Positions 39,896 through 47,388 of a DNA stretch of 64,000 nucleotides are shown one piece after another (within the stretch, counting starts at the first letter, position 1; each line of letters begins with the position of its first letter). The stretch covers positions 186,001 to 250,000 of the forward strand of contig NZ_QGGG01000001.1 in NCBI RefSeq assembly GCF_003148475.1, given 5' to 3'. The notes beneath the pieces are model-generated. The model saw only the letters and a program-made list of their open reading frames with translations, did not search any database and was not told where the DNA came from. Both the position numbers and the translations under genes were made by a program. This stretch comes from Pseudaminobacter salicylatoxidans (lineage in GTDB: Bacteria > Pseudomonadota > Alphaproteobacteria > Rhizobiales > Rhizobiaceae).

Positions 39896-40455
39896 CTACA
39901 TCGCGGGCAGACGACTGGTGCCTGCAGTTGATATGTCGGTGAGACGACTTCGGCCCGGGCAGGTTTTTTCTCCTGCCCGGCGTCTTGACGCTTCGGTCGG
40001 ATCAGCCGTCCGGTCGTTCAGACCACTGGCGGAAACACGTGTGCTGTCTGCCGTCGGATCGCAGCTCTGGGTCCTAGTGCTGCGACCGGATTGTCTTCCA
40101 CCGTCGCCTTCATGACGGGAGCCTTGCGTCCGCCATCTGCGAAGCCTGCAGAATGATAGCGGATATCGGTGTGGGCGACGAAGAGGCCTTCCCGGCGCGC
40201 TGGTTCAGGCAATTCGCAGCGCGACCGCAGCGGGCGATGGAAAAATCCAGATCGACGGCCAGTCCGCATCAATGCAGCTGTGTCGGGACCTGGCTTCAGG
40301 TCGAAGGCCTCTCCCCGATATCCGGGTGAAGCGCCGGCGCATCAGGCAACCTTGATGCCGCCACCACCTCACAACTTTGATCATCAATGAGCATACGCAG
40401 CACCGACCTACTCGCTGTCGAAGACAGTGCGGGGACGTAGCTCGATTTCGTTCGG
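39896..40455. other. Gene-free stretch between the Tim44-domain gene and copy A
   Basis: About 560 bases without a recognisable gene. A hairpin with a T-rich loop (CCGGGCAGG / CCTGCCCGG, loop TTTTTTCT, 39955-39980) probably ends Tim44-gene transcription. The part 40100-40390 is open in several frames but gives no known domain; a degraded gene cannot be excluded. Confidence 0.45.
39955..39980 (+). terminator. Hairpin downstream of the Tim44-domain gene
   Basis: 9-bp perfect stem with an 8-base T-rich loop, 60 bases after the stop codon. The T-tract lies in the loop, not after the stem, so termination efficiency is uncertain. Confidence 0.5.
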
Positions 40456-40506
40456 TTATGTAAATCAATTGACACGAACATGAATCGTGTTAATTGATTT
40501 ACATAA
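40456..40506. promoter_or_regulatory. 51-bp near-perfect inverted repeat, candidate RpiR operator, upstream of copy A
   Basis: Arms of 22 bases (40456-40477 and 40485-40506) match at 21 positions; they read TTATGTAAATCAATT followed by GACACGA or its complement, around a 7-base centre ACATGAA. The left arm contains a perfect -35 hexamer TTGACA at 40469-40474 pointing toward the hydrolase gene that starts 42 bases downstream. RpiR-family regulators bind AT-rich palindromes of this general sort, and an RpiR gene is in the same operon. Binding is inferred. Confidence 0.7.
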
Positions 40507-40547
40507 GGTCGAGGCTGCACGCACTCGACGGGAATGGGAGGATGCGG

Positions 40548-41954
40548 ATGGATTTGGCCGTTGGAAAATGGCGGGGCGAAGCTTTGCTTGCAGGGTTCGA
40601 GCCCAGCTTCACGTTCGAGCCCGTTGATCCGCTGCCACCCGCCGAATATGAGGAGCGGCTGCGGCGCATTCGCCGCGAGGCCGTGGTCGCCGGGCACGAT
40701 GCACTTCTCATCCATGCGGACTCCATCGGCTGGTTCCACGCCTCCAACTGCTATCTGCGCTATGTCTGCGACTGGATGCGCGAAGGGCTCCTCATCGTTC
40801 CCACGGACGAGGATAAGCCGATTGTCCTGCTCACGGTCTTCAGCAGCTCCGTCATGCTGCCGCCGCCGGGCGAGCCGATGCTGGTCGATGAGATCTGGCA
40901 GATCGCGCCGTGGGGGCGTGAATATCTCGACCGCCCCGGCTCGGGGCCGGTCAAGCTCGCCGAGGCCTGTGCCACGACGCTGGCAAGGCTGGAGCTTCAA
41001 AAGGCGCAGGTCGGGCGGATTGGCGACCTGACTTCGATGCCCTATTGGGCCGAGATCGAAAAAGCGCTGCCGCAATGCCGCTTCCTCCATGAGAACGGCA
41101 TCATCGACCGGATGCAGCGCATCCGCTCGCCGCGCGAGATCGCGATGATCCGGGGTGCTTCCCGGCTTATAGACCTCGGTTTCGAAGCCGCTTTCCACGT
41201 GACGCGGCCGGGCGTTACCGATCATGAGATCTACGCCGCCTTCTCCTATGCGCAACTGGCTCTGGGCGGCGAGACGGGCGACGGCTACCAGATCGGCGTC
41301 AATCGCTTCGGCACGCATTGCGGCAAGCCTTATGGCCGTGTCATCCGTTCGGGCGACCTCATCAACCTGTATATCTCGAATGTCACCTATCGCGGCTACT
41401 TCTCGCAAGCCGCCCGGATGATCGCGGTCGGCAGCCTGACCGATCGTCAGGAAGAGGTCCTGTCGGTATGCGTCGAGGGCTTGCAGCGCGCCGAAAGGCT
41501 GCTGAAGCCGGGCGTGCTCGTGCGCGACGTCAACAATGCCGCGTTCGAGCCCTTTGTCGAGCGCGGGTTCCTGGAATCGCCGGAGGCGAGGACGATGCCG
41601 TTCAACTGGGAGGCGATGCCGGACGGGACGGCAAGGCGTATCCCCGAACAATATGTGCCAGACCGGGACTGGGAGGCGCAGGGCCGCAAGCTCACCCATG
41701 TCTATCCGGCGACGTTCGGCCCGCATAACCCCAATCTCGGGCATTCAGTCGGCATGTACAGCATGCCCAACTACAACATTTCCTCCAACAATTACGACAG
41801 GTTGGAAGAGGGAATGGTATTCGTTCTTCACCCGCAATGGCTCGAGCCGTTGTCGGCCGGATGCAATATCGGCGACTGCTATGTCATCACCGCCGACGGG
41901 TTCGAAAAGCTGACCTCGAAGACGTCGGCAATGCCTTTCAGGGTTCCGGCATGA
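40548..41954 (+). CDS. Creatinase-like M24-fold hydrolase lacking metal ligands (copy A)
   Basis: 468-residue protein with a creatinase N-domain and a 'pita-bread' M24 C-domain. The five metal ligands of aminopeptidase P / methionine aminopeptidase are replaced: first Asp by Tyr275 (GDLINLYISN), second Asp by Gln287 (GYFSQAARM), and the two Glu by His428 (VFVLHPQ) and Gly442 (CNIGDCYV). His399 (LGHSVGM) and His257 (GTHCGKPYG, aligned with the catalytic His232 of Pseudomonas creatinase) are kept. Creatinase is the known metal-free M24 hydrolase, cleaving a C-N bond. It is longer than creatinase (about 400) owing to a segment near 315-390. ATG 40548 is 6 bases after GGGAGG; ATG 40542 is possible. 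First gene of the copy A operon; cytoplasmic. Confidence 0.85.
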   Translation: MDLAVGKWRGEALLAGFEPSFTFEPVDPLPPAEYEERLRRIRREAVVAGHDALLIHADSIGWFHASNCYLRYVCDWMREGLLIVPTDEDKPIVLLTVFSSSVMLPPPGEPMLVDEIWQIAPWGREYLDRPGSGPVKLAEACATTLARLELQKAQVGRIGDLTSMPYWAEIEKALPQCRFLHENGIIDRMQRIRSPREIAMIRGASRLIDLGFEAAFHVTRPGVTDHEIYAAFSYAQLALGGETGDGYQIGVNRFGTHCGKPYGRVIRSGDLINLYISNVTYRGYFSQAARMIAVGSLTDRQEEVLSVCVEGLQRAERLLKPGVLVRDVNNAAFEPFVERGFLESPEARTMPFNWEAMPDGTARRIPEQYVPDRDWEAQGRKLTHVYPATFGPHNPNLGHSVGMYSMPNYNISSNNYDRLEEGMVFVLHPQWLEPLSAGCNIGDCYVITADGFEKLTSKTSAMPFRVPA

Positions 41955-41991
41955 GGCGCGGCGGCTCGCAACGGCGCAAGCGGAGGTCGGG

Positions 41992-42951
41992 ATGATCGCC
42001 CTGCTGATTGCCAAACGGCTCGGCCTCGGTCTGGTCACGCTCTTCATCATCTCGCTGATCGTTTTCTTCTCGGTGCAATTGCTGCCGGGAGACGTCGCCC
42101 AGGCGATTCTGGGAAGGACGGCGCCACCCGAAGCCGTCGCCGCGCTGCGCACCAGGCTCGGTCTCGATCTTCCCGCCCATGTCCGCTACCTGCAATGGGC
42201 CGGGGGGCTGTTCCAGGGAGATTTCGGGGATTCGCTGGCCAATCGTCGTCCGGTCCTCGATCTGCTCTCGGAGCGTATCGGCAACACCTTCTTTCTGGCG
42301 GCGGTTTCGGCCTGCATCGCGGTGCCGCTGGGCCTGATCCTCGGCCTTGCCTCCGCTATCTACCGAAGCCGGCCATTCGACCACGCCACGTCGCTGGCGG
42401 CTTTGCTGGCGATTTCGGTTCCGGAATTCCTGACGGCCTATATTCTCGTCGCCATCTTCGCGGTGGAACTCGGCTGGCTCCCGGCTGTGTCCATGGTCCA
42501 GCCCAGCCAGGGCATTCTCGATCGTTTCATCCTGATCTCGCTGCCCGCCGCCACGCTCGCCCTCGGCGTCATTGCCTACATACTGCGCATGACGCGGGCG
42601 GCGATCGGCAACGTGCTGTCGAGCCCCTATATCGAGATGGCGAAGCTGAAGGGCGTCTCGCCCTATCGCCTGGTGGTGCGCCACGCCCTTCCCAACGCGC
42701 TGTCGCCGATCATCAACGTCGTGCTGATGAACCTCGCCTATCTGGTCGTGGGCGTCGTCGTGGTCGAGGTGATCTTCGTCTATCCGGGGCTTGGCCAGCT
42801 TCTCGTCGATTCCGTATCGAAGCGTGACATCCCTGTCGTGCAGGCCTGCGGGGTTCTGTTCGCGACGGCATACATCCTTTTGAACCTGCTTGCCGACGTG
42901 TTGTCGATCCTGGCCAATCCGCGCCTGCGGCGCCCACGCGGAGGTGTCTGA
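41992..42951 (+). CDS. ABC transporter permease, DppB type (copy A)
   Basis: 319-residue inner-membrane permease of the peptide/nickel/opine family. N-terminal LIAKRLGLGLVTLFIISLIVF, the conserved LPGDVAQAILG, GDFGDSLANRRPV and the EAA loop MAKLKGVSPYRLVVRHALPNAL (partly quoted). It lies 37 bases after the creatinase-like gene; DppC-like gene follows with one base between. Confidence 0.95.
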   Translation: MIALLIAKRLGLGLVTLFIISLIVFFSVQLLPGDVAQAILGRTAPPEAVAALRTRLGLDLPAHVRYLQWAGGLFQGDFGDSLANRRPVLDLLSERIGNTFFLAAVSACIAVPLGLILGLASAIYRSRPFDHATSLAALLAISVPEFLTAYILVAIFAVELGWLPAVSMVQPSQGILDRFILISLPAATLALGVIAYILRMTRAAIGNVLSSPYIEMAKLKGVSPYRLVVRHALPNALSPIINVVLMNLAYLVVGVVVVEVIFVYPGLGQLLVDSVSKRDIPVVQACGVLFATAYILLNLLADVLSILANPRLRRPRGGV

Positions 42952-42952
42952 C

Positions 42953-43807
42953 ATGAGCCGGCCTATGCAATTCGACCGGGTGCCGCTTTCCGCCAGAATA
43001 GGGATGGCAATCATACTGGCATATGTGGCGGCGGCGCTGTTCGGCCCCTTCCTTGCGCCCTATGGCCAGACGGAGGTGGCTGGCGACCAGTGGACGCCGC
43101 TTTTCTGGAGCCAGCCGGGGCCTGATGGCGACGTTTTCTTCCTGCTGGGCACCGACCACCTCGGCCGCGATCTCCTGACGCGCCTGCTATATGGCGCGCG
43201 CAATTCGATCGGCATCGCCCTCGTCACCACGCTGCTGGCCTTCGCGGCCGGCGTGGGAATCGGCCTGCTTGCGGCGACGAAGCAGGGCGTGGTCGACCAG
43301 ATCGCCAGTCGGTCGATCGACGTTTTGATGGCGTTTCCCTCGTTGATCTTCGCCCTGATGATCCTTGCCGTTCTGGGCTCGTCGATCCCGGTTCTGATCG
43401 TCGTGATTGCGCTGCTGAATATGGCGAGCGTCTTCCGGATCACGCGCGCGCTCGCCATGGATCTGGAGGCGCAGGACTTCGTGGATGTCGCCAAATTGCG
43501 CGGCGAGAGCGCGTTGTGGATCATGCGCCGCGAATTGCTGCCGAACGCGATGGTTCCGCTGGCGGCGGAATTCGGCCTGCGCTTCTGCTTCGTGCTTCTG
43601 TTCATTGCCTCGCTCAGCTTCATCGGCCTCGGCATCCAGCCGCCCATGGCCGATTGGGGCTCGATGGTCCGGGAAAACGCCTCGGCGATCTCCTTCGGCG
43701 TCTTCACGCCGCTGATTCCGGCAGCGGCGATTGCCGGTCTCACCATCGGGGTCAACCTGGTCATCGACTGGCTGACCAATTCCAGGAGTGTCGGCAATGA
43801 GGCATGA
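42953..43807 (+). CDS. ABC transporter permease, DppC type (copy A)
   Basis: 284 residues. N-terminal span IGMAIILAYVAAALFGPFLAPYG, then FLLGTDHLGRDLLTRLLYGARNS (partly quoted), the hallmark of DppC/OppC proteins, and the EAA loop VAKLRGESALWIMRRELLPN. Stop overlaps the ATPase start by 11 bases. Confidence 0.95.
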   Translation: MSRPMQFDRVPLSARIGMAIILAYVAAALFGPFLAPYGQTEVAGDQWTPLFWSQPGPDGDVFFLLGTDHLGRDLLTRLLYGARNSIGIALVTTLLAFAAGVGIGLLAATKQGVVDQIASRSIDVLMAFPSLIFALMILAVLGSSIPVLIVVIALLNMASVFRITRALAMDLEAQDFVDVAKLRGESALWIMRRELLPNAMVPLAAEFGLRFCFVLLFIASLSFIGLGIQPPMADWGSMVRENASAISFGVFTPLIPAAAIAGLTIGVNLVIDWLTNSRSVGNEA

Positions 43808-45446
43808 GAAGATGGACCCGTCGTGCGGCGAGGCCGTTCTCGATATTGCCGGCCTCAACGTGCGTGCCCGCAGCGGCAACCAATGGCACCCCATCGTCAG
43901 CGACGTGAGCCTGACGCTGCGGCGCGGCGAGATACTGGGGCTGGTCGGCGAATCCGGGTCCGGCAAGACGACCATCGGGCTGGCCTCGCTGGGCTTTGCC
44001 AGAACCGGCTGCGCGTTCGCGGGCGGGGAGGTCCGTTTCAAGGGACAGGACCTGCTGCGCATGGCGCCGGCGGCACGCCGGGCGCTGCGTGGCGACCGGA
44101 TCGCCTATGTCGCGCAAAGCGCTGCCATTTCCTTCAATCCGGCTCGGACCCTGATGGAGCAGGTCATCGAATCCGTTGTCGATCGCGGGACGAAGAGCCG
44201 CGCCGAAGCCAGGGCGGATGCGCGCGCGCTGTTCAGGCTGTTGCATCTGCCCGATCCGGACCGGATCGGCGACCGCTATCCACATGAACTGTCGGGTGGC
44301 CAGTTGCAGCGGGTGATGGCGGCAATGGCGATGCTGCCGCGCCCGGACCTCGTGATCTTCGACGAGCCGACCACGGCGCTCGATGTCACGACGCAGGTTG
44401 AGGTGCTGAGCGCGGTGCGCGAACTGGTGGCCCGGTTCGGTACGGCGGCGATCTATATCAGCCACGATCTGGCGGTTGTCGCGCAACTTGCCCATCGCAT
44501 CATGGTGCTGCGCCATGGCCGGCTGGTGGAGGAGGGGGAGACCCGAAAGATGCTGGCTGAGCCCCAGGAGCCGTATACGCGCTCGCTGTGGGCGATCCGG
44601 ACCTTCGCCAAGGACTCCCTTCCGGCTTCTGATGTGCTGCTTGAGGTGAATGGCGTAAGCGCCAGCTATGGCTCCCTGAAAGCGCTCGACAACGTGTCGC
44701 TTACGCTCCAACGGGGCCGCACCGTTGCGGTGGTGGGCGAGTCCGGCTCGGGCAAATCCACGCTGGCGCGCGTGGTAACCGGTCTTCTCCGGGCGAATGG
44801 CGGCGAGATCCGCTTTTCCGGCGAAACGCTGGCCGCTTCGGCGAAGAGCCGCACGAAGCTGCAATTGCAGCATCTCCAGATCATCCACCAGAGCGCGGAT
44901 GCCTCGCTCAATCCATTGCACAAGGTCCGGGAGGTGATCGGCCGGCCGCTGGAGTTCTTCTTCGGGCTGACCGGCGCGCAACGCGAACGCCGCATCGTGG
45001 AAATCCTGGAACAGGTGGAGCTGGGAGCCGAACATCTGGATCGTTTGCCGAGCGAGATGTCGGGTGGGCAGAAACAAAGGGTCTGCATCGGACGCGCGCT
45101 GGCTGCCGAACCGGCTCTCATGATCTGCGACGAGGCCACGTCCGCGCTCGATCAACTCGTGCAGGAGGGTATCCTCAAGCTCCTGACCCGCCTTCAGCAG
45201 GAGCAGCAGATTTCTTATCTCTTCATCACGCACGACATTGCAACCGTGCGCGCCATCGCCGATCGGATCGTCGTCATGCATCGAGGCCGGGTGGTGCAGG
45301 AAGGGCCGAAGGATGAGGTGTTGGCGCCACCCTATCCGCCCTACACGAAATTGCTTTTGTCTTCGGTTCCTGAAATGGACCCCGACTGGCTCGACCGGCT
45401 GCTCGCGTCGAGGAAACAAGCCGTCTCCGACAAGGCAGTGTCATGA
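43797..45446 (+). CDS. Fused dual-domain ABC ATPase, DppD-DppF type (copy A)
   Basis: 549 residues containing two complete nucleotide-binding domains. Domain 1: Walker A VGESGSGKTT (about 49-58), signature LSGGQLQRVMAAMAM, Walker B VIFDEPTTALD. Domain 2: Walker A VGESGSGKST (about 312), signature [15 protein letters not shown], Walker [12 protein letters not shown], with the peptide-type C-terminus PPYPPYTKLLLSSVPEMD. One polypeptide replaces the two separate subunits usual in Dpp systems. ATG 43797 is 8 bases after AGGAG; ATG 43812 is an alternative. Overlaps the RpiR gene by 4 bases. Confidence 0.95.
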   Translation: MRHEKMDPSCGEAVLDIAGLNVRARSGNQWHPIVSDVSLTLRRGEILGLVGESGSGKTTIGLASLGFARTGCAFAGGEVRFKGQDLLRMAPAARRALRGDRIAYVAQSAAISFNPARTLMEQVIESVVDRGTKSRAEARADARALFRLLHLPDPDRIGDRYPHELSGGQLQRVMAAMAMLPRPDLVIFDEPTTALDVTTQVEVLSAVRELVARFGTAAIYISHDLAVVAQLAHRIMVLRHGRLVEEGETRKMLAEPQEPYTRSLWAIRTFAKDSLPASDVLLEVNGVSASYGSLKALDNVSLTLQRGRTVAVVGESGSGKSTLARVVTGLLRANGGEIRFSGETLAASAKSRTKLQLQHLQIIHQSADASLNPLHKVREVIGRPLEFFFGLTGAQRERRIVEILEQVELGAEHLDRLPSEMSGGQKQRVCIGRALAAEPALMICDEATSALDQLVQEGILKLLTRLQQEQQISYLFITHDIATVRAIADRIVVMHRGRVVQEGPKDEVLAPPYPPYTKLLLSSVPEMDPDWLDRLLASRKQAVSDKAVS

Positions 45447-46357
45447 CCAAATCAATCGAACAGCGCATTTTTGACATTTATGAAACGTTGTCGCCGAGCG
45501 AACGGCAACTGGCCGACGTGCTGCTGGAGCATCAGCAGAACATGGCGAGCTATACGGCGCTGGAACTCTCGGCCATGGCGAATGTCTCGAACGCCACCGC
45601 CGCACGCCTGGTGCGCAAGCTGGGTTACAAATCGGTCAACGACGCGCGGCGCCAGGTGCGGACCGCCCAGCATTGGGGCTCGCCGCTGGAGCGGCTTGAA
45701 GAAACGCCGGACCCGAATACAGCCGCTGCCTCGATGACGCAAATGACCCATTCCGACGCGGCGAATCTGAAGATGACCGACGAGAACCTCAACGCTGCGG
45801 ACCTCGCGCGCGCTGTCGGGATTCTCCACTCTTCCCGGCGCGTCTGGGTATGGGGCGTGCGCCACGGCTTCGGGCTCGCGCACCTTGCGAAGCACTATCT
45901 GAGCTTTGCTTTGTCGGATGTGCAGGTGATCCCTTCGGGCTCGGGCCTGAGCGACGATTTCGCCGCGTTCCGACCGGGCGATGCATTGCTGGTATTTGCG
46001 TTCCGCCGCCGCCCCACAAGCCTTGCGGCCCTGCTTGCCGAGGCCAGGAAGATAGGGTTGCAGATCATCATGGTGGCCGACACCAGCGCCGCCAGGAATA
46101 CGCGCGACGTCGATGTGGTGCTGCGCTGCTGGTGCAATTCACCAGCCGTGTTCACCTCGCTCACCGCCGGAGTAACCGTGATCAACTATCTCTCATGGGC
46201 CTTGCTGGAGGCGGTCGGCCAGAAAGGCATCGAGCGCCTGCAGGCAATGGAACACATGCTCATGGTCACGGACGACATCGGCTCGGCGAAGGCGCCGCGT
46301 TCTCCAAAAAAGGGAAACGGCGGGGCGCGAAACGGGAACCCGGACGAGAGGAAATAG
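45443..46357 (+). CDS. RpiR-family transcriptional regulator with SIS domain (copy A)
   Basis: 304 residues: N-terminal HTH_6 (1-77; YTALELSAMANVSNATAARLVRKLGY) and a SIS domain (about 118-265). In ordinary SIS domains the sugar-phosphate loop reads like SxSGxT; here it is FAFRRRPTSL (187-191 FRRRP), and the first loop is GVRHGFGLAH. The same changes occur in the copy B regulator, so the effector is probably not a normal sugar phosphate. The C-terminal 25 residues are Lys/Arg/Gly-rich. It sits inside the operon, overlapping the ATPase stop and 3 bases before the next start, an arrangement for autoregulation through the palindrome at 40456. Confidence 0.9.
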   Translation: MTKSIEQRIFDIYETLSPSERQLADVLLEHQQNMASYTALELSAMANVSNATAARLVRKLGYKSVNDARRQVRTAQHWGSPLERLEETPDPNTAAASMTQMTHSDAANLKMTDENLNAADLARAVGILHSSRRVWVWGVRHGFGLAHLAKHYLSFALSDVQVIPSGSGLSDDFAAFRPGDALLVFAFRRRPTSLAALLAEARKIGLQIIMVADTSAARNTRDVDVVLRCWCNSPAVFTSLTAGVTVINYLSWALLEAVGQKGIERLQAMEHMLMVTDDIGSAKAPRSPKKGNGGARNGNPDERK

Positions 46358-46360
46358 CCA

Positions 46361-47284
46361 ATGCAGCGCTTCCATGTTTCCGCAACCGGACATTCCCTCA
46401 ACTATCTTCCGCAATATGTCGCGCAGGATCTCGGGTTTTTCGCGGATGCCGGGTTGACCGTGACCAGCGAAGTGCCTGACCCCTGGATGCAGGTGCTGAA
46501 GGATATCGATTGCGGACGTGCGGCGGCCGCGCTCGGCGGCATCTGGGTTCCCACGATGTTTTACGAAAAAGTGCGCAACTATCGTGCCTTCTGCCAGATG
46601 TCGGCGCGTTGTCCGCTGGTTCTCATGTCGCGGCAGCCAGTGGCCGGGTTCGACTGGCATCAGCTCGACGGCCGGCTGGTGCTGGTCACGGGCACGGGCG
46701 GCTCCGGCTCCTACGTGCTGCTTTCGGGTCTGGCGCATCGGGCCGGGCTGAACAGGGCTCGCATTCGTTTCGTCCGCGACCTCGACTACGACATGCTGCT
46801 CGACCTCTTCCTCGGCGGCCTTGGCGACTACATGCTGGTCGACCTTCCCACGTCGCGCCGTCTGGTGACCGAAGGGAGCGCGCATATCGCGCTCGACCTG
46901 GCGCAAAGCGGCGGCCCGGTCCCCTGGAGCGTCTATTATGCACCCGCCGAAGCGCTTGACGAGACGCCGGAGCTATATGCGCGCTTCCTGGTGGCTTTGC
47001 AGCGCGGGCTCGACTGGATCCATGCCAATCCACTCAGCGACCTGACGGACACCGTGGGCCGGTTGTGGCCGGACCACGCAAGCGACGAAGTCATCGGCTG
47101 GCTCGAGCATTTTCGCGCCTCGGGCATGTGGAACAGGACTGTCGAAGTCGACCCCGATGCCTTTGACGTCTGGCAGGAAATGCTGGCGCGGGCAGATCTG
47201 GTCGAGCGCCCGCTGGCCTATGACGAGATCGTCAACGCGAAGCCGGAGACCACTTCCACGCGCTTCGAAACCAATACGGCCTGA
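46361..47284 (+). CDS. THI5/NMT1-like periplasmic-binding-fold protein without signal peptide (copy A)
   Basis: 307 residues resembling the NMT1/THI5/SsuA branch of type II binding proteins: HVSATGHSLNYLPQYVAQDLGFFADAGLTV (partly quoted) at the N-terminus, GRAAAALGGIWVPTM, GGLGDYMLVDLPTS and VPWSVYYAPAE. It starts straight with the first beta-strand, with no hydrophobic leader or lipobox, so it should be cytoplasmic. Known cytoplasmic proteins of this fold include THI5 (thiamine pyrimidine synthesis) and the enzymes MqnA/MqnD, so an enzymatic or chaperone-like role is possible. The operon also encodes a normal exported receptor. Its closest relative in the window is at 49171-50076. Confidence 0.8.
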   Translation: MQRFHVSATGHSLNYLPQYVAQDLGFFADAGLTVTSEVPDPWMQVLKDIDCGRAAAALGGIWVPTMFYEKVRNYRAFCQMSARCPLVLMSRQPVAGFDWHQLDGRLVLVTGTGGSGSYVLLSGLAHRAGLNRARIRFVRDLDYDMLLDLFLGGLGDYMLVDLPTSRRLVTEGSAHIALDLAQSGGPVPWSVYYAPAEALDETPELYARFLVALQRGLDWIHANPLSDLTDTVGRLWPDHASDEVIGWLEHFRASGMWNRTVEVDPDAFDVWQEMLARADLVERPLAYDEIVNAKPETTSTRFETNTA

Positions 47285-47296
47285 CCGCCGAACGGA

Positions 47297-47327
47297 GAAT
47301 TGGACGCCGGCGTCGGCAGTCCAATTC
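47297..47327 (+). terminator. Intercistronic hairpin before the copy A receptor gene
   Basis: Stem GAATTGGAC-GCCG / CGGC-(A bulge)-GTCCAATTC, 13 pairs with a GCGT loop, between the THI5-like stop and the receptor start. No T-run. Probably an RNA-processing or stabilising structure that separates expression of the receptor from upstream genes. Confidence 0.55.
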
Positions 47328-47388
47328 CTGTGCGCACGGAATCTTGGAAATGCATCGCCGTCGCCTGACGGCCAATCGGGAGGAAAAA

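Noticed and set aside
40100-40470. Small minus- and plus-strand open frames before copy A
   Set aside because: No domain, no convincing ribosome binding site, overlapping in several frames; noted only as a possible relic.
40548-41954. DMSP lyase DddP (also an M24-fold enzyme of marine alphaproteobacteria)
   Set aside because: DddP keeps its metal-ligand residues and has different length and motifs; here the ligands are replaced and the catalytic-His context resembles creatinase.
46361-47284. Thiamine pyrimidine (THI5) biosynthesis
   Set aside because: The THI5 Cys-rich motif is missing and no thi genes are near; only the fold family is shared.
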